Shown here: positions 39,265-48,697 of the stretch, piece by piece
Layout: each line of letters starts with the position of its first letter
How positions within the stretch are numbered: position 1 is the stretch's first letter
Source: Variovorax sp. CAN15
Lineage (GTDB): Bacteria > Pseudomonadota > Gammaproteobacteria > Burkholderiales > Burkholderiaceae_C
NCBI RefSeq assembly: GCF_030462475.1
Contig: NZ_JASMRZ010000015.1
Coordinates: forward strand, 11,218-71,895
DNA: 60,678 nt
Direction: 5' to 3'
Position numbers and translations under genes: made by a program
The notes under the pieces: generated by a model
What the model saw: the letters and a program-made list of their open reading frames with translations, nothing else
Told to the model about the DNA's origin: nothing
Database searches by the model: none

Positions 39265-39942
39265 GTGACTTCTTCCGATACATCCGCGAAGCCGCTCGCC
39301 GTTGATTGGGCGGGCGAGCTGCTGCACCTGCTGCCCGAGCGGGCCCTGTGGTGGCCCGGGCAGCGCGTGCTGTTCGTGGCCGACCTGCACCTGGGCAAGG
39401 CCGCGACCTACCGCGCGCTCGGCCAGCCGGTGCCGGGCGGTACCACGCAGCAGAACCTGGCGCGGCTCGATGCCCTGATCGAAAGGCATGTGCCCCAGCG
39501 CATCGTGTTTCTCGGCGACTTCCTGCACGCTGCGCAGGCACGCACGGTGCTCTCCGCCGTCGAGGCCTGGCGCGCGCGCCACGCGGCCGTCGCCATGACG
39601 CTGGTGCGCGGCAACCACGACAGCCGCGCGGGCGATCCGCCGCCGGAGCTCGGCATCGAGGTGGTCGACGAGCCTTTCCTGCTCGGTCCCTTCGCCTGCT
39701 GCCACCATCCGCAGACGCATCCCACGCACTTCGTGCTCGCGGGGCATCTGCACCCGGTCTGCAGGCTCCAGGGCAGGGGACGCGACAGCGTGCGGCTGCC
39801 GTGTTTCGCGAGCGACGAACAGCAGGCCGTGCTGCCGGCCTTCGGCGAGTTCACCGGCGGATGGCTGATGGAGTCGGCACCGGGGCGGCGCTTCCATGCA
39901 GTGGGCGGCGATGCCGTCTGGGCGCTGCCCGTGCAGGAGTGA
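39265..39942 (+). CDS. pdeM: Ligase-associated metallophosphoesterase
   Basis: The 225-residue calcineurin-like protein has its metal motifs in order: FVADLHLGKAATYR (D-x-H), IVFLGDFLHA (GD), LVRGNHDSR (GNHD) and LAGHLHPV (GHxH). Together with ligase, helicase and MBL exonuclease it forms the known four-part damage-response set, where it is named PdeM. I chose the GTG at 39265; TTG at 39229 would add 12 residues without similarity to family starts. The ribosome binding site is weak in either case. A repeat pair follows the stop. Confidence 0.88.
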   Translation: MTSSDTSAKPLAVDWAGELLHLLPERALWWPGQRVLFVADLHLGKAATYRALGQPVPGGTTQQNLARLDALIERHVPQRIVFLGDFLHAAQARTVLSAVEAWRARHAAVAMTLVRGNHDSRAGDPPPELGIEVVDEPFLLGPFACCHHPQTHPTHFVLAGHLHPVCRLQGRGRDSVRLPCFASDEQQAVLPAFGEFTGGWLMESAPGRRFHAVGGDAVWALPVQE

Positions 39943-39944
39943 GG

Positions 39945-40053
39945 CTTGCTCCTTCCCCCTCTGGGGGAAGGCTGGAATGGGGACAGGCAGAGCGCCAAGT
40001 GGATACGCCGCTTGGCCCCCACCCCAGCCCTCCCCCAGCGGGGGAGGGAGAAA
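39945..40053. repeat. REP-like repeat pair between pdeM and the TPM genes
   Basis: Left half GCTCCTTCCCCCTCTGGGGG (39947 on) and right half CCCCCACCCCAGCCCTCCCC (40016 on) are inverted copies. The centre holds its own stem, GCCAAG with CTTGGC (about 39995-40016). It lies between two convergent genes and may act as a two-way termination or mRNA-end stem. Confidence 0.83.
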
Positions 40054-40057
40054 GAAG

Positions 40058-40615
40058 TCAGAGCACCACGGGCTCGTCCGGCAGTTCGTTCACGTCCAGC
40101 TCACCCTCGGCCAGCGGAAAGTGTTCCACCAGCAGCGCGGAGATCTCTTCCAGCGCCTGCGTGAGCCCATCCTCGAAACGGCCCTCGCGAAAGGCCGCGC
40201 TCATGCGCTGCGCCATCGCGGCCCATTCGGCGTCATCCACGTGCGCGTCGATTCCCCGGTCGGCCACGATCTCGATGGCGTGCTCGGCCAGCAGCAGGTA
40301 GATGAGCACCCCGTTGTTGTGTGCCGTGTCCCACACGCGCAGCTTGCCGAACAGCGTCACCGCACGCTCGCGCGGCGGCGCGTGGCGCCAGAGGTACGAC
40401 ATCGGCAGGCCGGCTTCGACGCAGATGCGGATCTCCCCGCTGTGGCGCCGCTCGCTCGCGGTCACGCGGCCCGCGAGGCGCTCCAGCGCTGCCGCAGGAA
40501 TCGCGCGGCGCACCTCGGATTCGTCGATCCAGCGATGGCGCCAGATGCGGCCGAGCTTCGTGAAGAGGCCCGCTTCGCCTGACGGCTTCGTGTGCGTGGT
40601 CTGCATCGTGTTCAC
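40058..40615 (-). CDS. TPM-domain protein, short form
   Basis: The 185-residue protein carries one TPM domain (about 35-150): ALERLAGRVTASERRHSGEI, LFGKLRVWDTAHNNGVLIYL and EHAIEIVADRGID. It has no signal peptide and no membrane segment, so unlike its partner it seems cytoplasmic. The GTG at 40615 overlaps the stop of the larger TPM gene (GTGA); an ATG at 40606 is a possible alternative start. In lemA-TPM-TPM operons this is the third gene. TPM domains occur in proteins linked to photosystem repair in plants and phosphatase-like function; the role in bacteria is open. Confidence 0.85.
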   Translation of the reverse strand: MNTMQTTHTKPSGEAGLFTKLGRIWRHRWIDESEVRRAIPAAALERLAGRVTASERRHSGEIRICVEAGLPMSYLWRHAPPRERAVTLFGKLRVWDTAHNNGVLIYLLLAEHAIEIVADRGIDAHVDDAEWAAMAQRMSAAFREGRFEDGLTQALEEISALLVEHFPLAEGELDVNELPDEPVVL

Positions 40616-41598
40616 CAGTCCCCCGACGCGCCGCCGCCGCCGAAATTGCCGCCGCCGCCGGAGCTGAAACCGCCGCCTCCGCTACCGCCGCTGAAGCCGC
40701 CACCTCCGCTGCCCCAGCCTCCGCCGCCGGAACTCCAGCCGCCGCCCCCGCCACCGCCCGGACGCCCGGTGCCCGCGACCAGCGAGACGATCAGTGCCAC
40801 CAGCGCCGCGATCACCGCGATGGCGATGCTGGTGGTGATGAAGAACACCACCACGCCCACGCCGCCGCCGATGAACATCGTGCCCAGCTTCTTGCCGAAG
40901 ATGGCGCGTGCGATCGGCGCGCCGACGAAGACGCCCACGAACAGGAAGATCGCGAGGTTCTCCCAGTCGAAGCCCTCGTTGCCGCCGCCGCCACCGGTGT
41001 TGCGAGAGGGCTCCGGCAGCGGCTCGCCGTCGACCAGCCCGATGAGCCGGTCCACCGCCGCGTTCAGGCCGCCAGCGAAGTCGCCGTTGCGGAAGCGCGG
41101 CTTCATCTCCTCGTCGATGATGCGGCTGGCCGCCAGGTCGGGCACCGCGCCTTCCAGCGTCTTGGCCGTGGCGATGCGCATCTTGCGATCGTCCTTTGCC
41201 ACCACCACCAGCAGGCCGTCGCCGACGCCCTTGCGGCCGATCTTCCAGGCATCGCCCACGCGCTGCGTGTAGCTGGCGATGTCCTCGGGTGCGGTGGTCG
41301 GCACCATCAGCACCACGATCTGCGATCCCTTGCGCTGCTCGAAGGCCGCGAGCTTGGCTTCGAGGCCGTTGCGCTGTGCGCTGTCGAGCGTGCCGGTCTG
41401 GTCCATCACCCGCGCGGTGAGCGTGGGGATCGGGAGCAGGCCCTGGGCGGTTGCGTTGCCCATCGCCAGCAGCACCCAGAGTGCCGCAAGTGCCTGGAGA
41501 AATAGCGCGCACCAGTCCGGGAACACCGCGGAACCGGCTTTGCCGGGCCGCGGGTGTTGCCCCCGGTGAGGGGGGAGGCGCAGTGACACGAAGTGCAC
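40612..41598 (-). CDS. YgcG-type TPM-domain membrane protein with Gly-rich tail
   Basis: Read from the ATG at 41598 the protein has 328 residues. It has a leader with hydrophobic core ALFLQALAALWVLLAMGNAT (about 31-50), a TPM domain (about 55-190, with VMDQTGTLDSAQRNGLEAKL and GDGLLVVVAKDDRKMRIATA), two membrane helices (about 215-275), and a long Gly/Ser tail ending GGNFGGGGASGDW. Residues 1-27 (HFVSLRLPPHRGQHPRPGKA and on) are encoded by an interspersed repeat, so the normal 5' end was replaced. Without this ATG the signal peptide would be too short. It follows lemA by 16 bases. Confidence 0.87.
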   Translation of the reverse strand: MHFVSLRLPPHRGQHPRPGKAGSAVFPDWCALFLQALAALWVLLAMGNATAQGLLPIPTLTARVMDQTGTLDSAQRNGLEAKLAAFEQRKGSQIVVLMVPTTAPEDIASYTQRVGDAWKIGRKGVGDGLLVVVAKDDRKMRIATAKTLEGAVPDLAASRIIDEEMKPRFRNGDFAGGLNAAVDRLIGLVDGEPLPEPSRNTGGGGGNEGFDWENLAIFLFVGVFVGAPIARAIFGKKLGTMFIGGGVGVVVFFITTSIAIAVIAALVALIVSLVAGTGRPGGGGGGGWSSGGGGWGSGGGGFSGGSGGGGFSSGGGGNFGGGGASGDW

Positions 41599-41610
41599 GA
41601 AGCCTGGGGG
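41518..41610 (-). repeat. Interspersed 94-base repeat, copy 2
   Basis: On the minus strand it runs from CCCCCAGGCTTCG (41610) to GCGGTGTTCCCG (41518) and matches 28252-28345 closely. It fills the lemA - TPM junction and provides the start codon and first 27 codons of the TPM-domain gene. Confidence 0.85.
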
Positions 41611-41614
41611 AGAG

Positions 41615-42214
41615 CTACTTCTTCGGGGTGCTGAAGTCGACAGTGGGAGGCGCGGAGATCTGCGCCTCGTTCTGCACCGAGAAGTTCGGCTTCGGCGCGT
41701 AGCCGAAGATCTTGGCCGTGAGGTTGGTCGGGAAGCTGCGCGCGAGCACGTTGTACTCCTGCACGCTTTCGATATACCGGTTGCGCGCCACGGTGATGCG
41801 GTTCTCGGTACCTTCCAGCGTCACGCGCAGGTCGCGGAACGACTGGTTGGCCTTCAGGTCGGGGTAGCGTTCCGACACCACCATCAGCCGCGACAGTGCC
41901 GAGGAGAGTTCGCCCTGCGCCTGCTGGAACTTGTTGAAGGCCTCGGGGTTGTTGAGCGTCTCGGGCGTCACCTGGATCGAGGTGGCCTTGGCGCGCGCCT
42001 CGATCACCTTGGTGAGCGTGTCCTGCTCGAAGCTGGCCTCGCCTTTCACGGTGGCCACGATGTTCGGCACGAGGTCGGCGCGCCGCTGGTACTGGTTGAG
42101 GACCTCGCTCCAGGCCGACTTGCTGGCCTCGTCGAGGGACTGGAACTGGTTGTAGCCGCACCCGCTCAGGGACACGACCGCGGCAAGAATCAGGAACCAG
42201 CGCTTCATCATCAT
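41615..42214 (-). CDS. lemA: LemA-family lipoprotein-like membrane protein
   Basis: The 199-residue protein has an N-terminal hydrophobic segment ending in SGCGYNQF, a lipobox-like site (VSLSGC). The LemA helical body follows: VLNQYQRRADLVPNIVATVK, LSSALSRLMVVSERYPDLKA and RYIESVQEYNVLARSFPTNL. A GGAGG sequence (42223-42227) sits 8 bases before the ATG at 42214, which decides among several neighbouring Met codons. LemA genes commonly precede TPM-domain genes, as here; the molecular function is unknown. Confidence 0.92.
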   Translation of the reverse strand: MMMKRWFLILAAVVSLSGCGYNQFQSLDEASKSAWSEVLNQYQRRADLVPNIVATVKGEASFEQDTLTKVIEARAKATSIQVTPETLNNPEAFNKFQQAQGELSSALSRLMVVSERYPDLKANQSFRDLRVTLEGTENRITVARNRYIESVQEYNVLARSFPTNLTAKIFGYAPKPNFSVQNEAQISAPPTVDFSTPKK

Positions 42215-42260
42215 TTGCATTACCTCCGCAGAAGATGCGGAAGGTAGCATAGACGGCTCC

Positions 42261-43034
42261 ATGGCCGTCGATCCTCTACAAGCCCTGCAAGCTGCCAATC
42301 GTGCGGTATTGCCCGTTGCATCTTCCGCCTTCGGCACGCTGCTGATCGCCGGCGCGACCGGCGCGCTGGGCGCCGAGCTGCTGCGCCGGCTGGCGGGCAG
42401 CCACCGGCATGCCCACACCCGCGTGCTGGCGAAGGAGCCGATCCGCGACGGGCTGCGCGGCGTCGAGACCTACCTGAGCCCCGGCCTGCCCATCGCGCAG
42501 TGGCCGCCGACCTCGGCCCACACCGCCATCGTCGCCTTCGACCCGCCGCGCCTGTACCACGACCGCGAGCGCGCGCTGTGGGTGCCCGAACCTTCCGGCC
42601 TGCCCGAACTGGCCCGCTGGCTGCGCGCCTGCGGCGTGCAGACGCTGGCCATCGTGCTGCCGCATGACCAGGGCCGGCTGCCCGAGGCGCTCAAGCGCGG
42701 GCTCGCGAGCCTCGACGAGCAGGCGGTGGTGGCTTGCGGCTTCGAGCGCGTGATCCTCGTGCGCTCGGCGCGCAAGCCGGCGAACGCGAAACTCGCCAAC
42801 CCTTTCGAGCGGCTGGCCGCGTGGATGCTTTCGGTGGTGCGCTTCATGGTGCCCAGCAGCGAGCAGCCGGTGCGCGCGGCCAAGGTGGCCGAGCTGGTTG
42901 ACGTGGCGCTGCGCATCGCGCCGCCGGGCGTGCACGTGGCGGCGCCCGAGATGGTGTGGCGCGCTTCCCAGGGCGACATGGAGGCCGGGGCGCGCGCGTG
43001 GCTGCGGCCCGAGGCCCTGCCCCCTCTGCCCTGA
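42261..43034 (+). CDS. Rossmann-fold (SDR/epimerase-like) protein
   Basis: The 257-residue protein has a nucleotide-binding loop LLIAGATGALGAELLRRLAG (27-46). The usual YxxxK catalytic pair of dehydrogenases is not evident; QTLAIVLPHD is in the place of the later strand. It resembles atypical SDRs annotated as NAD-dependent epimerase-like. It is divergent from lemA (46 bases between starts) and converges with the polyamine-type permease gene. Function unknown. Confidence 0.75.
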   Translation: MAVDPLQALQAANRAVLPVASSAFGTLLIAGATGALGAELLRRLAGSHRHAHTRVLAKEPIRDGLRGVETYLSPGLPIAQWPPTSAHTAIVAFDPPRLYHDRERALWVPEPSGLPELARWLRACGVQTLAIVLPHDQGRLPEALKRGLASLDEQAVVACGFERVILVRSARKPANAKLANPFERLAAWMLSVVRFMVPSSEQPVRAAKVAELVDVALRIAPPGVHVAAPEMVWRASQGDMEAGARAWLRPEALPPLP

Positions 43035-43050
43035 CCGGCCTTGGCCTGAC

Positions 43051-43869
43051 TCAACCGAAACGCAGCGAGCGCAACCCCACGGTGCGATCGACGCAGACCA
43101 CCGCCACCAGCGTGACCACGATGCTCACCGTCGACACGGCCGCCGCAGTCGGGTCGAAGTCCCAGCGCAGGTAGTCGAACAGCTGCAGCGGCAGCGTCGT
43201 CATGCCGATGCCCTTGAGCAGCAGCGACATGTTGAACAGGTCGAACGAGATCACGAACGCGAACAGGGCGCCGGTGATGATGCCCGGCTTGATCAGCGGC
43301 AGCGTCACACGCACGAATGCACGCCACGGGGAAGCCCCGAGGCTGCGGGCGGCCTGCTCCAGCGTGCCGTCCTGGTTGTAGAGCGACGACGCGACGTTGG
43401 TGAACACATAGGGCAGCGTGACCAGCACGTGGCCCACCACCAGCCCGAACATCGTGCGCGTGCCGATGCCGCTCGCGTACAGGAAGAACAGCAGCGCGAT
43501 CGCCGTGAGGATCTCGGGCAGCATGAGCGGCAGCATCAGCATCGTGCGCAGCCCCTCGCGCAGCCGCGTGGCATGGCGCACCACGTAGAGCGCGCCGGCC
43601 ACGCCGATGACGCTCGAGCACACCGTCGCGATGGCCGCCACCTGCAGCGAGGTGCCGATGGCGCGCATGAAGGCTTCGTTGGTGAAAAGCGCGCCGAACC
43701 AGCGCAGCGAGATTCCCTGTGGTGGAAAGGTCAGGAACTCGCCCGCGTTGAGGGACATCAGCACGATCACCGCGATCGGCAGAAGCAGGAACACATACAC
43801 CGCGCCGACGTAGGCCAGCCCCATGGCGTCGGCCATGCGCGCGGCCAGGGGTTTGCGCTTCGTCGTCAT
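43051..43869 (-). CDS. Polyamine-type ABC importer, permease 2 (PotC-like)
   Basis: The 272-residue permease has six helices and the EAA loop EQAARSLGASPWRAFVRVTL (about 175-194). LPLMLPEILTAIALLFF and FDLFNMSLLLKGIGMTTLPL are typical for the PotC/YdcV class. It is the last gene of the long minus-strand run; its start overlaps the partner permease stop by ATGA (43866-43869). Confidence 0.92.
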   Translation of the reverse strand: MTTKRKPLAARMADAMGLAYVGAVYVFLLLPIAVIVLMSLNAGEFLTFPPQGISLRWFGALFTNEAFMRAIGTSLQVAAIATVCSSVIGVAGALYVVRHATRLREGLRTMLMLPLMLPEILTAIALLFFLYASGIGTRTMFGLVVGHVLVTLPYVFTNVASSLYNQDGTLEQAARSLGASPWRAFVRVTLPLIKPGIITGALFAFVISFDLFNMSLLLKGIGMTTLPLQLFDYLRWDFDPTAAAVSTVSIVVTLVAVVCVDRTVGLRSLRFG

Positions 43870-44785
43870 TGCAGGCCTTTCATGAAGCGTCCGGTGAGGC
43901 GGGTGTACAGCCACACGGCCACCATGCCGCAGGCCGAGAGCACCAGTGCCTGAGCCGCTCCGGCGGGCCACTGGAAGTTGTCGATCAGGTTCTGCACCAC
44001 CAGCACCGACATCGTCTTGACCTGGGCGCCTCCGAGCATCACCGGCGTCACGTAGGCGCTCAGCGTGAGCACGAAGACGAGGATGGTGCCGGCCTGGATG
44101 CCGGGCCACGACATCGGGAGAACGAGCCGCCAGAACACCTTCAGCCGCGAGGCGCCGAGCGAGCGTGCGGCCTGTTCCAGCGTCGGATCGATGCTCTGGA
44201 TCACACCCACCAGCGGCAGGATCATGAAGGGCAGGAACACGTGCACCAGCGCGATCGTCACGCCCAGCCGGTTGTTCATGAGCTGCAGTGCCGTCGATAT
44301 CAGCCCGAGATCCATCAGCGCCCGGTTGATGACGCCGTTGCCCGACAGCAGGATCAGCCAGCCGAAGCTGCGCACCACCACGCCTACCAGCAAAGGCGAC
44401 AGCACCAGCACGTAGAGCAGGCTGCCCCAGCGCGAACGCGTGCGCGCCAGGTGGTAGGCGACGGGGTAGCCCAGCAGCAGGCAGATCGGCACCGTGGTGA
44501 CGCCGAGCAGCAGCGTGTCGGCAAGCACCCCGAGGATGTAGCCGTCGCCCAGCGCGTTGGCATAGTTGGCGAGCGTGAAGCCCGCGCCGTAGGGCGCACC
44601 CACCGCGGTGGGCCGCAGGCTCATGCCGATGATGTTGAGGTACGGCAGCACCAGGAACACGCCGATCAGCACCAGCGCGGGGGCGATCAGCCAGAACGCA
44701 CCGCGGCCTGGGCGTCCCTTGCGTGCCCTGCGTCCATCGATCCGGTCGGTGCCGCGCACCGGCGCCTCGGCCGTCATCACGGCAT

Positions 44786-44789
<4 letters not shown>
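43866..44789 (-). CDS. Polyamine-type ABC importer, permease 1 (PotB-like)
   Basis: The 307-residue permease has a basic leader (RRARKGRPGRG), six helices, and the EAA loop EQAARSLGASRLKVFWRLVL (about 215-234). LVLSPLLVGVVVRSFGWLIL is a PotB-class element. ATGA overlaps occur at both ends (with the ATPase upstream and permease 2 downstream), so translation is coupled through the whole importer. Confidence 0.92.
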
Positions 44790-45897
<1,108 letters not shown>

Positions 45898-45901
<4 letters not shown>

Positions 45902-46944
45902 TTCATCTCCCGGTTCCAGCGGTCGGTGATGGCCGCCACCTGCGGGTTGACCTTGGTCCAGTCGAACTGGAAGATCGACTTCATGCGCTCTCCGCTCACT
46001 GGCACGTCCTTGGCGAGATCGGGCGGGAGCTTCGAGCGCACATTGGTCGGCGAAGTGAAGAACTCCCTGGCCATCATTTCCTGCACGTCGGCGCGCAGGA
46101 TGAAGTCGAGGTACCTGTAGGCCTCTTCCTTGGCCGGCGCATTCTTCAGCACGTTGAACGACTGCTCGAAGGCCAGCACGCCCTCGGAAGGCACGACCAT
46201 CTCCACCGGCACGCCCTTTTTCTGCAGCGCCACGATCTCGGGGAAGTCGATCACCGCCACCGTCACGTCGCCGCGCGTGAGCATGGTCGACAGCGTGCCG
46301 CTCCAGTCGGCCTGAGTGAACGGCAACAGCTTCTTTATCTCCGCGAAGGCGCGGTCGATCGCGTCCTGCGAGCCGCCGTAGAGCTTGGCCGTCATCAGCA
46401 GGAACAGCATCGCGGCCGTGTTTCCGATCTGGTAGAGACCGATCTTGCCCTTGAACTCGGGGTTGCTCCACAGGTCCGACCATGACTTGGGCGGCGTCTT
46501 CACGAGGTCCTTGCGGTAGCCGATGCCGATGGTCGAGACGATGCCGCGCACGCCGTTGTCGCCGGGGTTGTGCAAGATGGGGTACACGTTCGCGAGGTTG
46601 GGCACCTTGGCGGCGGGAATGGGCTCGAAGTAGCCTTCGGCGCGCACCAGGCTTGCGATGTTCTCGTTGACCATCAGGATGCTGTAGGGGGGCTTGGCGA
46701 CACCGGCCGCGCGCAGGTTGGCGACGAAGTTCTTGCCCAGGCCGACGTCGAGCGTGGTGTCCACGCCGGCCGATTTCGTGAACATCGGCATCAGGTCGGA
46801 GCGCCAGAATTTCTCCCATCGGCCTCCGTAGGTGTTCACGACGAGGTTCTGCGCGGCGAGCGACATGCCGGGCATTGCCAGCGCGGACATGCCGGCCGCC
46901 GCCGCCATGGCTTGCAGACAGTCACGGCGTGAGAAATTTTTCAT
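45898..46944 (-). CDS. Polyamine-type ABC importer, periplasmic binding protein (PotD-like)
   Basis: The 348-residue protein has a Tat-like leader (NFSRRDCLQAMAAAAGMSAL, cleavage near AQN, residue 32), then the PotD/SBP_bac_8 fold: LVVNTYGGRWEKFWRSDLMP, GIGYRKDLVKTPPKSWSDLW, and SEGVLAFEQSFNVLKNAPAK. Members bind spermidine, putrescine, amino acids or other small amines; the ligand here is unknown. It lies 36 bases after dioxygenase 1, with no own promoter evident. Confidence 0.9.
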
Positions 46945-46980
46945 GGTGAAGATCCTGGGGAAGATGGAAGAAGGAACTGC

Positions 46981-47955
46981 TCAGGCGTTGGCCTGCTTGC
47001 GGTAGGCGTAGTTCTTGTCGAGGCGCTCGAGCAGGTACTCGCCGTAGGTGACGGGCTCGTAGCGCGGGGGATGCTGCGCGTCGGTGCAGGTGGGCAGGCA
47101 CTCGATCAGCGCGTCCATCGCGGGGTCGAGGAAGTAGGGCAGCGAGTAGCGGTCGCCCCCGGAGCGGTTGATGACCCGGTGCGGCGTGGAGACGAAGCGG
47201 TCGTTGGTCCAGCGTGCCAGCATGTCGCCGACGTTGAGCACGTAGGTGTCCGGAATCGGCGGCGCCTCGATCCAGTCGCCGCCGCGCGGGCGTACCTGCA
47301 GGCCGCCGGAATCGTCCTGCGCGAGCAGCGTGATGATTCCGTAGTCGGTGTGCGGCGCCGAGCCCATCTGGTCGTCCTCCACGGGCGGCTGCGGGGGGTA
47401 GTGCAACGCGCGCAGGAAGGTGGTGGGGCGCTCGAAGTGGTGGTCGAGCGCATGCGCCTCCAGGCCGAGGCTCAAGGCGATCAGGCGCACGATATAGCGG
47501 CCCAGCGCGTCCACCTCGCTCACGTATGCGGTCATCGCGGGCTTGAAGCCCGGCAGCCACCCGGGCCACTGGTTGGGGCCCTGCATCGGCAGGCCGGCGA
47601 GCAGGCCTGCGTCGTCGGGCGGCAGCTCGTGCATCAGCATCAGCGATTCGCTCATGTTCGGCCGCGTGACCTTGGCCACCGACGAGGTCACGATGGTCGA
47701 GGTGGCCATGCCCATGTAGCCGCGATGAAAGGCGTTGATCGCAAGCGAGCGCTTCTGATCCAGCGTGGAGGCGTGGAATTCGCGGGAAGCCGCGAAGGCC
47801 GCGTCCCGCGTGGCGCGCCGCACGGTGTGGCCCGAGATGTAGGCGAAGCCGATGGTGCTCAGCGCTTCGTGCAACTGCAGGGCGGAGGTCCTGGCCGCGG
47901 GGTGGCTCGGGTCGAGGTTGCCGCCGAGATCGACGAGGGGGATGGAGTTCGGCAT
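46981..47955 (-). CDS. Fe(II)/2-oxoglutarate dioxygenase, IPNS-like (dioxygenase 1)
   Basis: The 324-residue enzyme has the isopenicillin-N-synthase-like jelly roll: N-domain SIPLVDLGGNLD and STIGFAYISGHTV (33-45), iron ligands His202 and Asp204 (APHTDYG) and His259 (STPHRVINRS), and the 2-oxoglutarate-binding RxS as Arg269-Ser271 (RYSLPYF). It should hydroxylate or oxidise a small substrate with O2 and 2-oxoglutarate. It starts 13 bases after the cysteine hydrolase and precedes the polyamine-type importer, inside the presumed RutR/sigma-54 run. Only the superfamily is certain; the substrate is not. Confidence 0.9.
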   Translation of the reverse strand: MPNSIPLVDLGGNLDPSHPAARTSALQLHEALSTIGFAYISGHTVRRATRDAAFAASREFHASTLDQKRSLAINAFHRGYMGMATSTIVTSSVAKVTRPNMSESLMLMHELPPDDAGLLAGLPMQGPNQWPGWLPGFKPAMTAYVSEVDALGRYIVRLIALSLGLEAHALDHHFERPTTFLRALHYPPQPPVEDDQMGSAPHTDYGIITLLAQDDSGGLQVRPRGGDWIEAPPIPDTYVLNVGDMLARWTNDRFVSTPHRVINRSGGDRYSLPYFLDPAMDALIECLPTCTDAQHPPRYEPVTYGEYLLERLDKNYAYRKQANA

Positions 47956-47968
47956 CTGGCGTCGGATG

Positions 47969-48697
47969 TCAGGGAAGGGATGGAGAAGGAGAAGACGGGG
48001 AAGGAGAGGAGCCATGGCGAGGCGCGCCGCGCCATTGGTCGAGCAACTCGCGCGAGTCCATCACCAGCCCCAGGTGCAGCGACACCATCGCGAGCGCTGC
48101 CCCTTCCAGATGAGGATCGGTGCCGCGCACGAGGTCGCGCAGCACGATCACGCGGTAGTTGCGGTTGCTGGCGTCGAAGGCGGTGTTGAGCACGCAGCAG
48201 TCGGTGAAGCCGCCATCGAGCACCACGGTCTCGATGCGCTGGTTGCGCAGCAGAAAGTCGAGGTCGGTCGGGTAGAAGGCCGAGAGCCGGCGCTTGCCGT
48301 CCACGCGCATGTCGCCGGGCTCCACGCGTGTGACCCATTCGGTCCACTTCGAGCCTTCGATGGCGTGCGCGTCGGCGTTCGGAATCTCGCCCACGTGCAG
48401 CGGGAAGGTGCGCCGCCACGCGGACGGAATGCCGTTGATGTCGTCCACCCCGCCGGGCCGCAGCACCGACCGTACGTGCACGATGCGCACGCCCAGCGCG
48501 CGCACCGCGTCGTGAAAGCCGTCGATGGGCGCCACCACGTCGCGTGCGCGCGGCGCGGGGCAGGGGCAGTCGGGGCTGTCGTCGAGGTGGCCGCGATGCA
48601 TGTCGATGGAGACGACAGCCGTGGTGGCCGGATTCAGGTAGTCGGCGAACTGCGCCGCGTCGAGCTCGCGCTCCTCGTTGTAGACCCAGGCCTTCAT
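47969..48697 (-). CDS. Isochorismatase-like cysteine hydrolase
   Basis: The 242-residue protein shows the catalytic triad of the family: Asp32 (VVSIDMHRGH), Lys135 (DGKRRLSAFYPTD) and Cys168 in FTDCCVLNT. The family includes RutB and other enzymes cleaving ureido/carbamoyl or amide bonds. It is a second such gene beside the true rutB at 58309 and differs from it clearly. A Ser/Pro tail (SSPSPSSPSPSLP) ends the protein and looks like a low-complexity extension. Its start overlaps the permease stop (ATGA). A hydrolysis step on an imported, oxidised ring compound would fit the setting. Confidence 0.88.
   Translation of the reverse strand: MKAWVYNEERELDAAQFADYLNPATTAVVSIDMHRGHLDDSPDCPCPAPRARDVVAPIDGFHDAVRALGVRIVHVRSVLRPGGVDDINGIPSAWRRTFPLHVGEIPNADAHAIEGSKWTEWVTRVEPGDMRVDGKRRLSAFYPTDLDFLLRNQRIETVVLDGGFTDCCVLNTAFDASNRNYRVIVLRDLVRGTDPHLEGAALAMVSLHLGLVMDSRELLDQWRGAPRHGSSPSPSSPSPSLP

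Noticed and set aside
47956..48012. Purine-rich AAGGAGAGGAG stretch on the plus strand as a ribosome binding site
   Set aside because: No plausible plus-strand gene follows; the stretch is the reverse of the Ser/Pro tail of the hydrolase.
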